The notes under the pieces are model-generated. The model saw only the letters and a list, made by a program, of their open reading frames with translations. It searched no databases and was not told the origin of the DNA. 64,000 nt of DNA from Nitrososphaeraceae archaeon (GTDB lineage: Archaea > Thermoproteota > Nitrososphaeria > Nitrososphaerales > Nitrososphaeraceae). The translations under genes and the position numbers were made by a program. The stretch lies in the NCBI GenBank assembly GCA_021325295.1, contig JAJPHM010000052.1, forward strand, positions 1 to 64,000. The letters are read 5' to 3'. Below are positions 28,242 through 37,300 of the stretch, in pieces; within the stretch, counting starts at the first letter, position 1, and the number at the start of each line of letters is the position of its first letter.

Positions 28242-29309
28242 ATGCCCTCTGAAGAGATTGAGATCATTGAACAGCACGAGCCAATAGAAGCAATCTCTGA
28301 TTTTATCTCCAAGGTAAAGAAAAGCATTGTATGTTATCTTGACCCAAAAGATGTTGATCTCCTTGTTCAGGTAATTTCTGCAAATAGATCGAAGATTATG
28401 TCTCTTAAAAGTGCAGGCAGCGAAAGGCTAAAGTGCATAACTGAAATCACCTGGGAAAATCTTTCGCAATGCAAAGACATAATGAAAGCCTTTGAGCTTT
28501 TTCATGCTGCATCGATAACTGGAAGCTTTCTGATTTCAGACAATCAGTCATACCTCGGTTTTCTTGTGTCAGCAGAAGGCGAGCAAAAATTACTTCGGAT
28601 TTCGAATAAATCGTTTGTCAGCACCCAAAGAATGCTTGTCGACATTTTGTTCAAAAATGCACTCCCTGCCAACAAGAGAATAACAGAGATTGGCAAAAGA
28701 ACAAAGGAGGAATTCATCGAGACAATCAAGAGCCCTGTTAGAGTCAAGTCCCTGATCCAAGAGTTACTGCAATCTGCGCTCTTTGAAGTTTCAATCCTCT
28801 TCTCTACCAGAAATTCATTTCTCCTAGCAGAAAAAGAAGGAATACTGGAGCAGATTAGAAGTATTTCTTTACACAGTGTAAAGGTCAGAATACTCGTGAT
28901 GCATGAGGAACAGGAAAATGAAAGGGTAAAAGAGATAGCGCAGAAAAAGCTCAAGATGCCGGAACTTGATGTTCAGATAAACTACCTGCAACAGTTGCTA
29001 CCAACGAGAATTACCACATTCATTGTAGACCAAGCAAAGACCCTGACTATTGAAATCAATCATGATACCAAAGATCGCTTCGAGGAAGCGATAGGGCTAA
29101 GCACCTACTCTAACAGCGAGTCAACAGTTTTTTCCAATGCGTCAATATTCGAGTCCCTGTGGGTACAGGCCGAGCTAGATAAGCAGACCAAGGCAAGGCA
29201 GGCATACTTCAATCTGTTTAAAGGGTTAAAACTCAAAGACGAACTTTATAACCGACGCTGGTCAAACCAGAGCCAGAAGGATGAAAAATCTCAGAAAGTA
29301 AAAGAATAA
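28242..29309 (+). CDS. Stand-alone sensor domain protein lacking a kinase
   Basis: The 355-residue protein aligns by eye over most of its length with the N-terminal 340 residues of the histidine kinase at 40644-42380: ITEITWENLSQCKDIMKAFE versus ITEVTRENIRYCNEVIKFAE, then GSFLISDNQSY versus GNFSISDGRDY, then LSTYSNSESTVFSNASIFES versus IATYSNAHSIVSSYTSILES. It stops where the kinase would begin the dimerisation helix and H-box. The fold resembles the TrmB/MEDS-like sensory modules of archaeal kinases. It opens a same-strand cluster with a MinD/ParA ATPase and a KaiC/cyclase-like protein, so it may pass an input signal to these instead of to a phosphorelay. Confidence 0.8.
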   Translation: MPSEEIEIIEQHEPIEAISDFISKVKKSIVCYLDPKDVDLLVQVISANRSKIMSLKSAGSERLKCITEITWENLSQCKDIMKAFELFHAASITGSFLISDNQSYLGFLVSAEGEQKLLRISNKSFVSTQRMLVDILFKNALPANKRITEIGKRTKEEFIETIKSPVRVKSLIQELLQSALFEVSILFSTRNSFLLAEKEGILEQIRSISLHSVKVRILVMHEEQENERVKEIAQKKLKMPELDVQINYLQQLLPTRITTFIVDQAKTLTIEINHDTKDRFEEAIGLSTYSNSESTVFSNASIFESLWVQAELDKQTKARQAYFNLFKGLKLKDELYNRRWSNQSQKDEKSQKVKE

Positions 29310-29366
29310 GTGTTAGAGTGAATTAATGCTCTGGAAGCAATGACAGCAATCCTTATGAGAGGAACA

Positions 29367-29376
29367 CTATATCTAC
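29367..29376 (+). promoter_or_regulatory. Candidate TATA box before the MinD-like gene
   Basis: ACTATATCTA is centred about 24 bases before ATG 29395, the spacing expected of a leaderless archaeal promoter. If real, the ATPase gene can be transcribed apart from the sensor gene. Confidence 0.35.
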
Positions 29377-29394
29377 TCCTAGACTTGTAATCCT

Positions 29395-30285
29395 ATGACC
29401 CTCAAATGCTTTGCCTTCCATTCGTACAAGGGTGGTACTGGCAAGACAACTTTGGCGTCAAATTGCGCAGCCCTTATGGCCAAGAGAGGATTCAAAGTTG
29501 CATTACTTGACATGGATGTTTATGCTCCAAGCCTTTTGGCATATTTTGAAAAAGAACCAAAGCGCTGGTTAAACGATTATCTCCTCGGTGAAGCAGAAAT
29601 CGAAGACGTGATGACACCTGTTACCGAAATTGTTCAGAACTATTCCAAAGTCCATGATCCCAGTTCAGATGTAAAGGGAGCTTTATGGATTGGATTTTGC
29701 AGTGCAAAGAAGGAAGAGATTTACAAAATCGAGTCAGGAACATCAGATAACCCAAAGTCACAGCTGAGAAGATTTATCATTTTGAAGCAAAGTCTAATCC
29801 GCGATTATAATCTAGATTACATGATTATTGACACAAGTCCGGGGATCAGATACTGGTCGTTAAATGCCTTGGCCGTTGCCGACACTCTTCTTCTCACCCT
29901 GAAGATGGGTGATATTGATATTGTAGGCACAAAAAGACTCGCGTCTGAGATTTATGGTTCTTTAACAAAATACGGAACAAGATCGTATCTTTTGTTCAAC
30001 AGAGTTGCAGGCTATTGTGTCCCAAGTCACCTAAAGCCTGATGCAGAAGAACAGATGAAAGAAGCAGATACCTTTACCCTGGCGGATGGAGGAAATGGTC
30101 GTGAGGCAGATTACACTGAAGAGACTCTAGCAAAGGAAACAAAACTGGATGTCATTTCTGCTGTTCCTTGCTATTGCGATATTCAGTTTAGCAAAAAGGA
30201 ATTCCTGACAGCTCTCCGATATCCAAATCATCCTTTCGCGAAGCAGATGGAACAACTTATCAATACCATGACTGCAAAGATGTAG
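29395..30285 (+). CDS. MinD/ParA-family (deviant Walker) ATPase
   Basis: The 296-residue protein starts with the deviant Walker A KGGTGKTT (residues 12-19, with signature Lys12), has DMDVYAPS after strand 2 (about 39-46) and the Walker B-like MIIDTSPGIRYW (about 142-153). These ATPases dimerise on ATP and place or segregate proteins or DNA, or deliver metals. There is no C-terminal amphipathic MinD helix obvious and no CxxC of Mrp scaffolds. It lies 85 bases after the sensor and 136 before the KaiC/cyclase-like gene. In bacteria, related ATPases are paired with CpaE-type receivers; here the partners suggest signal-controlled positioning. Confidence 0.85.
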   Translation: MTLKCFAFHSYKGGTGKTTLASNCAALMAKRGFKVALLDMDVYAPSLLAYFEKEPKRWLNDYLLGEAEIEDVMTPVTEIVQNYSKVHDPSSDVKGALWIGFCSAKKEEIYKIESGTSDNPKSQLRRFIILKQSLIRDYNLDYMIIDTSPGIRYWSLNALAVADTLLLTLKMGDIDIVGTKRLASEIYGSLTKYGTRSYLLFNRVAGYCVPSHLKPDAEEQMKEADTFTLADGGNGREADYTEETLAKETKLDVISAVPCYCDIQFSKKEFLTALRYPNHPFAKQMEQLINTMTAKM

Positions 30286-30421
30286 CTAGACAGATGATAG
30301 TTAAAAGAAGGGTAAGTAATGATTGTTTGAAGAGATATTTTATTTATGTCTTCTATAGATGAATTGACAAACAAACAGGTGCAAGGATAGGTAGTAGTAG
30401 GTAGATGGATCGATAGCCAAC

Positions 30422-31870
30422 ATGGTTGAAAATAAACAGATGTTGCTTCCCGGACAGAAAGAACTTTTCGCAGGACATGAATTCCAAAAGTCCGCTGTGT
30501 TTTTGTTGGTCGGACCTGCCGGATCTGGTAAGACAGCCTACAGCATACAATTCTTGCGAGATGCAATTTTGTCTGGACAAACCTATTGCCTTTTTGTAAA
30601 TTGTAATAGGGCACTGACTCGGGATCGATTCAATTCTTACTTTAGCAAAGCAGAAACCATTCCAGAGTTTGTTGACCTGTTCAGCAATGAGTGCCTGCAG
30701 AATAACAATTTAATGTCCTTATTTGAGGATATCAAAAGCCGGCTTGATCAGCCAAGAGCTGCAAATAGGAATGATATCGATAATTTTCCATGCAGCAGAG
30801 CAGTCATTGACTCCCTCACGGATCTGCTTGCTAGATTTACAAATGACGAGGTACAGAAATTTGCAGCAAAGATATATGATCTCTTTACAATAAACAAAGT
30901 ATCAGCCCTAATCCCAATTACTGCATCAAGCCCTTTGGCAACGCCTGCAGATACATTCGGCTCACTGGTCGATGGAATTGTACAATTAAAGATAGACGAC
31001 TCTGGTGACAGGTTACAACGAAGCGCAAGACTGTTTTCCGTAAAGCATGCATCCAACGCACCAAAATGGGTAAAATTCAACATAGAAGATGGCCATAATC
31101 TGCGGTTTGAACAGCAAGCTGCCCATAAGAATGAACTTGTCTGCAAATTATGTGATGGGCCCATCATCGGAGAGGCTGCGTATGCGGAAGGCGAATCTTC
31201 GACATTCCATCCACTATGTCTTGATACATACAAAAAGCTCGGTGAGATGTATGGTTCGCACATTCTTTACGCGCTGCAACCTAGTGTTGTGAATACAAAC
31301 TTTTTCTTTATCGATATCGTTGGCCTTTCCAATCCTCTCCTTTCTGTGGAAAGGCAGATTGGAAAAATAGAAGCTTTGAATTCCCTTATCCAGCAATGTG
31401 AAGCATACAGCAGGGTTCCAAACGATAAGAAAATAGTTCTCCCAACTGGTGATGGAATGGCCATAGGGTTTTTATTAAATCCTGAACTCCCCCTGCAACT
31501 CAGCATACAGCTGCATCGGAAACTGCATGAATTCAATTCAAGAGTAAGTTCGGATAAAGTCATAAAAGTTAGAATCGGGCTTGGCTCTGGCCCAGTATTT
31601 GTCGTCACTGACATAAAGAACAATCAAAATGTCTGGGGACCTGGAATCATTCTTGCAAGGAGAGTTATGGACCTAGGAGATGACGGTCATATTTTGCTTG
31701 CAGGAAACATTGCAGAAGAGCTCATTAATCTCAAAGATGAATATCGAAAGGTAATCCGGCTGATAGGAACAGGATACAGGACAAAACACGGCCAACTGCT
31801 AAAACTATACTCTGCCTACTCGGAGGAAGTAGGTTTTGGTAATCCGGCTATTCCAACCAAGGTAGAGTGA
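30422..31870 (+). CDS. KaiC-like ATPase / zinc-binding / class III cyclase-like fusion
   Basis: The 482-residue protein joins three parts. Residues 1-230 are a RecA/KaiC-like ATPase with Walker A GPAGSGKT (31-38) and Walker B-like AVIDSLTD (D130). Residues 241-266 hold Cys241, Cys244, His263 and Cys266, a probable zinc site. Residues 290-470 resemble a class III nucleotide cyclase: metal Asp298 (FFIDIVGLS), Asp344 (LPTGDGMAIGF), and the strand-helix NVWGPGIILARRVMDLGDDG. There the catalytic Asn of active cyclases is Ile, though Arg is kept. It may bind rather than make a cyclic nucleotide. It ends a three-gene run with a sensor and a MinD-like ATPase. Confidence 0.78.
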   Translation: MVENKQMLLPGQKELFAGHEFQKSAVFLLVGPAGSGKTAYSIQFLRDAILSGQTYCLFVNCNRALTRDRFNSYFSKAETIPEFVDLFSNECLQNNNLMSLFEDIKSRLDQPRAANRNDIDNFPCSRAVIDSLTDLLARFTNDEVQKFAAKIYDLFTINKVSALIPITASSPLATPADTFGSLVDGIVQLKIDDSGDRLQRSARLFSVKHASNAPKWVKFNIEDGHNLRFEQQAAHKNELVCKLCDGPIIGEAAYAEGESSTFHPLCLDTYKKLGEMYGSHILYALQPSVVNTNFFFIDIVGLSNPLLSVERQIGKIEALNSLIQQCEAYSRVPNDKKIVLPTGDGMAIGFLLNPELPLQLSIQLHRKLHEFNSRVSSDKVIKVRIGLGSGPVFVVTDIKNNQNVWGPGIILARRVMDLGDDGHILLAGNIAEELINLKDEYRKVIRLIGTGYRTKHGQLLKLYSAYSEEVGFGNPAIPTKVE

Positions 31871-31886
31871 TAGACTAATGGATAAA

Positions 31887-32093
31887 TCAGGCCAAGAGTT
31901 TTCTGAGAAAAGTTTCGCCATGAATAACGTTCAGTTTCTTGAAGGTTAGCATACATTCCGGTGAATCAAAAAGATATGCCGATCTGCTGGAAATTTCACT
32001 GTCCTTAACTATGCCAGATTTTGAAACCCTTTTTCCACACACCTGACATATTGCGACCCTTTTTTTAAGTGACCTTTTCTTTTTTGTGGTCAT
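31887..32093 (-). CDS. Small basic zinc-finger protein
   Basis: The 68-residue protein begins with a Lys/Arg-rich stretch (MTTKKKRSLKKR), then CQVCG near residue 16 and a downstream SPECM cysteine near 46. The layout recalls MYM/TRASH-type treble-clef knuckles (CxxC...C with DSPEC), which bind zinc or sense metals. A nucleic-acid or protein-binding role is likely, but no family is firmly assigned. It converges on the KaiC/cyclase-like gene with 16 bases between the stops. ATG start. Confidence 0.65.
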   Translation of the reverse strand: MTTKKKRSLKKRVAICQVCGKRVSKSGIVKDSEISSRSAYLFDSPECMLTFKKLNVIHGETFLRKLLA

Positions 32094-32170
32094 TAATTAC
32101 AACAATAGGTATTGTTCACCAAAGTAGTAATTAAACAAATCCAGGACTTTATGTGATGATAATTTCTTGC

Positions 32171-32434
32171 TTACTTTGCCTGTTCTATCTTGAAGGCATC
32201 ATTTACAATGTTAGTGACTTCGGTGATCCACTCACACTCGATATTTACCTTCTTGTGATGTTTTTCAACTGCATCCAGGTCTGGAGCATGAAGAAGACAG
32301 AAACAGACGCTGGATTCTTTGTTATAAAATAGATTTACATGGGAAACTCCAAACTCGTCGGGAGGAGATTTGCACAGCTCCCTCAGGTTGTCTTCGCTAA
32401 AGGGCACTTTGTGGACGTCGAGAAATATTGGCAT
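32171..32434 (-). CDS. DUF4242-like small alpha-beta protein
   Basis: The 87-residue protein matches the compact ferredoxin-like layout of DUF4242/nickel-binding SCO4226-type proteins: FLDVHKVPFSEDNLRELC, then VSHVNLFYNKESSVCFCLLH and APDLDAVEKHHKKVN. The phrase KxxxxxCFCLLxAPDxxAVxxHH is characteristic. Its biochemical role is unknown; metal binding is reported for a distant member. It stands as an independent short gene with ATG start. Confidence 0.75.
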   Translation of the reverse strand: MPIFLDVHKVPFSEDNLRELCKSPPDEFGVSHVNLFYNKESSVCFCLLHAPDLDAVEKHHKKVNIECEWITEVTNIVNDAFKIEQAK

Positions 32435-32590
32435 CTTGAGACAAAGACATAACAGGGAACAAATTATTAATGTTTTTCCAAATTGCTTTTATTGATATTC
32501 CAAAAGCTAACTTACTTTATTCTTAGATAATTAGTTATTATCACTAGGTAATGCAAAAGAAGAAGATCAATTGATTGCTCGCCAGCTAAA

Positions 32591-32788
32591 CTAATCAATG
32601 ACCTTAAGGGCACCGGATGGACATTGACTCACAACCTGTCTTACTCTTGCTTCAGGGGCACCTTCTGGTACAATTACAAATTTGCCATCTCTTAACTGAA
32701 AAACCGATGGAAGATTCTTTACGCAGAGACCGGCTTGTATGCACAGTTTATCATCCCATGTGACCTTGACCACAATACACAACAACAT
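32591..32788 (-). CDS. Single-cluster ferredoxin-like protein
   Basis: The 65-residue protein matches the Fer4_19-type mono-cluster ferredoxins: CIQAGLCVKNLPSVFQL supplies Cys16 and Cys22, and VSQCPSGAL near the end supplies the third Cys. It likely carries one [3Fe-4S] or [4Fe-4S] cluster and moves single electrons. The family is often paired with cytochromes P450 or other oxidoreductases, none of which is adjacent. ATG start. Confidence 0.8.
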   Translation of the reverse strand: MLLCIVVKVTWDDKLCIQAGLCVKNLPSVFQLRDGKFVIVPEGAPEARVRQVVSQCPSGALKVID

Positions 32789-32933
32789 TAGAACTAGATA
32801 AGTATATCGTCATTTGGCTAAGATTTCTATCCAGATGACTTTGAGATGGCATTTCTTGTAATGTCACGAAAATATTCTTATATTAAGTATAACTAACCCG
32901 ACATAATCATTGACACTAAAACCGCTTTCGAGC

Positions 32934-33029
32934 ATGCGTTGCAAGAGATGCAATAGAAGGTATCCACTTTCCTTTACACAGTGCAACGTATGCAATCAGA
33001 ATCTAGAGCTTCACGAGTACAGAGATTGA
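32934..33029 (+). CDS. Zinc-finger mini-protein (31 residues)
   Basis: ATG 32934 opens a 31-residue frame with two CxxC knuckles (MRCKRCNRRY and QCNVCNQNLE) separated by ten residues, then an acidic tail ending at TGA 33027-33029. The CxxC-x(10)-CxxC spacing is that of a minimal zinc ribbon. It lies in an otherwise empty gap between the ferredoxin and proline dehydrogenase genes. Short length leaves some doubt, but the cysteine pattern is unlikely by chance. Confidence 0.55.
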   Translation: MRCKRCNRRYPLSFTQCNVCNQNLELHEYRD

Positions 33030-33078
33030 ACTGAAGCTGGTTTTTTATGTTTGACCTGCAAGTGCTCAAATGTCTAAG

Positions 33079-33939
33079 CTAAACAAGCGACCTTGCAAGC
33101 AAAAGCAGGTTCCTTTTCCTTTCCCGTATTCTGCGCACAGAGTATGGAAGCCACTGGCTTCCGTAAGGGATGTATTCGGAGACCTTGAACTTTCTTGCGA
33201 CGAGTGATTGTTTTAGCTCATCCCGGATTCCCATCAGGAATTGGAATTCAAATTCCATATCAGTGTCTGCCTTTTTCCTCTTGTCAGATAACCTGACTGC
33301 TTCCTCAACAAGTTCAGAATCATGGGTGGCGATAGCAAAAAAACTAGCACCTTCAAATAGCATCTTCATCAGCTTTGAATAATTACTATTAACGTCCTCC
33401 CTTGAGGTGAAGGCATGTTCTTCGTTTTCGTGGTATGCGCCCTTGACCAGCCTGACCTTTCCACCGCCCCCTGGCTGCTCTAGAATGTGCAAAAGGTCAC
33501 TTGCACTTCTTTTAAGGTAAGCCTGTATAGCGACGCCAGTCTCTTTGTACTCTTTGAAAATTTCAAGGTAGATCGATATGGTATTCTCTGTAAATTTTAT
33601 AGACTCCATGTCAATCCAGAGGAAAATGCCCAAGCTCTTTGCTTTCTTGGCAAGCTCCTTAAAGTTACGCAAGCACAGGTCATAGTCTACTGCAAGCCCA
33701 ACCTGTGTAGGCTTGACTGATATACAACCATCAGTCTTTTGGACGCGCAAAAGATCCATCAAATTGCTGTATTCCTTTACTGTCTCATTCACAATTTCTT
33801 CGGAGGTGGTATCCTCTCCGAGGAAATTCAGAATTGCCTGCATGCCGCTTGCATTGGAATTGTGAGCTGCAGCGATAGCGTCTGATATATTATAACCAGC
33901 AACCCACTTTTTTGCTACCTTGAACAGAAGCCTTTCCAT
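33079..33939 (-). CDS. Proline dehydrogenase
   Basis: The protein is a PRODH-type FAD TIM barrel of about 286 residues. Family marks are SVKPTQVGLAVDYDLCLRNF (substrate/flavin strand), WIDMES, RLVKGAYHE and ATHDSELVEEA, and the C-terminal YGSQWLPYSVRRIRER with the paired arginines that bind proline carboxylate. It oxidises proline to pyrroline-5-carboxylate and feeds the P5C dehydrogenase at 23827-25434. The frame extends upstream to a TTG at 34035, but those 32 residues are Ser-rich and unlike the family, so ATG 33939 (MERLLFKVAKKWVAG) is preferred. Confidence 0.9.
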   Translation of the reverse strand: MERLLFKVAKKWVAGYNISDAIAAAHNSNASGMQAILNFLGEDTTSEEIVNETVKEYSNLMDLLRVQKTDGCISVKPTQVGLAVDYDLCLRNFKELAKKAKSLGIFLWIDMESIKFTENTISIYLEIFKEYKETGVAIQAYLKRSASDLLHILEQPGGGGKVRLVKGAYHENEEHAFTSREDVNSNYSKLMKMLFEGASFFAIATHDSELVEEAVRLSDKRKKADTDMEFEFQFLMGIRDELKQSLVARKFKVSEYIPYGSQWLPYSVRRIRERKRNLLLLARSLV

Positions 33940-34035
33940 CAAGCCATGATCATAATTTTGTGAATGCGTTGATGATATGCCAGAGGAAGAAGGAGAGATG
34001 TCTACTTGATGGAACTTCGGGTCAGGCGCCGACAA

Positions 34036-34319
34036 TCTCTAACATACTATATTATCACAATCGGTTGATTTGAATCTTCACACAACTGCGCTGGCTAGCT
34101 TGGTAGTTAGTTAGTAGTAAAGTAACCTGAAACTGGAAAATAGATGGCAGAACAATAGCACCGACGAAAAGACAGGCTACAGCCAGAGAAGCATGCAGCA
34201 ATATTCTAATTTTTTCCTCTAGAGGCACCACGCTAATGAAAATTCTATCTTATTGTTATAGCCGCCGGACTCGCTATCCTGTAAATAGTTTACGCAAATA
34301 TTGTATGTGAAATTAGACA
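34036..34319. promoter_or_regulatory. Intergenic region, divergent promoters
   Basis: No ORF or RNA gene is seen in this 284-base stretch between the proline dehydrogenase and the giant YVTN gene. A GTAGTTAGTTAGTAG simple-repeat patch lies near 34100-34120. Promoters for both genes should lie here, but no element stands out clearly. Confidence 0.3.
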
Positions 34320-37300
34320 ATGATCTACCCTGAGAATAGAAGGGAAAGAGGAGATAAAGACAAGCGATCGAGTATTCGTCCGCTGCCAAGAAAATATCTG
34401 GCGCCTCTGGCTATTGCGGCACTTGTTGCTGCAATGACACCGCTTTCTGCTTTGCTAACGGTTCAGAATTCTTATGCTATGGGTCCTCCTGGCACCGCCT
34501 GCACTAACAGGTATGATGGTACCATAACCTCGCTTATCGTCAATAATGGCACAAAATCTTATGACATCATAAACGACCACGTTACAGGTTTTGATGCTCG
34601 GACAAGCAAAGGTTACACCGCAACTGTCAAGATCCACTTCCCCGCAACAAGTTCCCAGAACAATACCAATCCCGGACAGTACTGGTTCTGGAGTGATGCC
34701 TACGGCGTCCGGCAGGGCTCGTGCAATGATGGCGCGACTGCCAATTCTGATACAGTATTGAATCTGCCAAATATCAAGGATGCTTTTATCACTGACGACC
34801 TACAATACCATCAAGGGATCCAGCAAGTCCAGTACTATGCTCACTGGTCTGCGTTGGCCGGCGATGTTGATGCCCAGTACAGTGTCCAGTGGATAAATGA
34901 CACAGGATCCGGATCAGGGTCGGGGTCGGGATCCACAACCGTTTCCAGTTCTAACAGCACATCCAGCCAACCTCAGCAGCCTCCAAGCTCTACTGGCAGC
35001 TCTCCCAATCAGCCAACTCTGCCAATAAATCCAATATTTTCTACGATTGGAGTTGGCCTGAAGCCGGGAGCAATAGCGGTCAACTCTGCTATGGACAAGG
35101 TCTATGTTTCAAATGGCGGCTCCTCTACAGTCTCTGTTATTGACGGCTCCTCTGACAGAGTAGTAGCGACTGTTCCTACAGGGAATAATACTTCGGGAAT
35201 TGCCGCAAACCCTAATACAAACAAGGTCTATGTCGCCAATTCAGGTGCAGTTTCCGTTATCGATGGTTCATCTAACATGGTCATCAAGTCGATCAAAGGA
35301 GTAGGAGCTCAGCCGTCTTTTGTTGCTGTCAACGCGCAGACAAACAAGATCTATGTTACAGGCCAAGATATTCCAGCCAAGTTATATGTGATCGATGGAC
35401 AGGCCGACAATGTTACAGGCAGCATTGCACTAGCAGCAGGAGGAGCAGTTGCAGTCAACCAGAATACAAACACAATTTATGCCTTCAATGGCGTAAATGC
35501 CCAAGGGCAGCCTGTAATCTCGGCTATAGATGGTAATTCTAAATCTATAACTGCCAATATTACGTTATCCGGCCAGTCAGTCGGATTTCCTATTGCTGTC
35601 GATGAAAAGGCAAACAGAATATACGTTGCCGATACGGCTCACAATTCTGCCTACATTATAGATGGCTCTACCAATAAAGTGGTGGCTACTGTTCCTATAA
35701 GCGGCATTGCTCCCGTCATAGCATCTAATTCTGTTGCAGGGAGAGCATATGCTGCCAACTCTACAGGAGTTGTGGGAATAGACGGTTCTAGCGGTAGCGT
35801 AACTAACTTCATTCCATTACAATATGCGCCGACAGCCATTGCAGCAAACACAGTTACAAGCAAGGTGTATGTCGCTGCACAAAAAGGATCATGTGACTAT
35901 GGCGCGGGCATTGTTTATGTGTTGAATGCAACTGCCCTCAACTCGCCGACTCTAGTCACCGGTCCTCCACCACTACCACTAGAGGACTGCTCACAGCTCC
36001 AAGTCTTTACCGACTACAATGGCTCCTCATTTAATGGGGCAAACGTTTCCCTTTCTCAGGGCGGCGTCATAGTACATTCGTCAATCTCGTCTCCCGCGAC
36101 GTTTGCTCTCCATAATGGCGAACAATACACGCTTTCCGTCCGAAGCAAAGCCGGCAACAATTATGTATTTGACCATTGGAATGACGGAACCTCAAGTGCC
36201 ACCAGAAGCATCTCAATACAGGGAGCGACCACTATCCATGCCATATACAAACTGGCGGCCAGCTCTTCGTCAACAGGATCTATATCAACAACAATATCGC
36301 AGTCAGGGTCAGGATCAGGATCGACATCAGGTTCTGGCTCCGGGTCTAGCTCATTACAGCCCCCAACGCAACCCCCTTCCTCAAATCCGGAGCCCCAGCC
36401 TCCATCTGAGCCGCAGCTACCCTCTGCTGGATCAGGCAACACATCATTGAACCCGCTGCAATCTAGTAATCCTCAATCTCAGACACCCTCATCTCCCTCT
36501 AACTCTTCACCTACAACGACAGCTTCGTCGGGGACAAACGCCACTACCATAACGGTCCATGCCATGAGAATCCCTTCACAATACTGGGCTCCCACTTTTG
36601 TCGAAGCAGGAGCGCAGATGTACTTTTACTTGGAAAATTCTACAGGAGCATTTCTGCAATCCGTATTTGCCGATGAGAGAGGGTACACATTTACAGGCTT
36701 GCAGCCTGGACAGAACTACTTTTTGGTTGCTAACGACTGCTATCACTGCCATGGCGGTCAGCACATAGTCCACTTTGTGCACTGGGAAGATGGCACAACA
36801 AACAGGGTGAGGGAGTTGACTACTGGTGCAAACACCTCTGCTTACTTTGAGTTTATTCCGCCGCCAGAAGCAGCCGCTCCAACTACTAGCATTTCTGCAA
36901 GCAGCGGTGCAGGCTCATCACAGCCCTTTGCTGGCAGCGGACCAGGATCAACCACTCAATCAGGCAGCACACAGCAAACAAACTCTGCCAACAATAACGC
37001 AACTAGTAACATCAATTTCGATCAGCTATTGAGCCAGCTGGAAGCACTTGGCAATGTCACTTCTGCAAACCAGACAGGAACAACCCAGACTGCATCTATT
37101 ATAGCCAAGCAGGTTGCAACGCAGTCCAATCCGCCACCGGCGATTCCGGGAATATTCAAGTACGTGCCTCCTGCTACGCTGATCTCTGGCGGGATCTCAC
37201 ATAACGCCACAACACTGACTGCAATCCAGGGACTGGAGGTGATTCCAAATCCACAGGCAAATGTTCCGGCTACAGAATCGACAACTCTGCATAATGGCAC

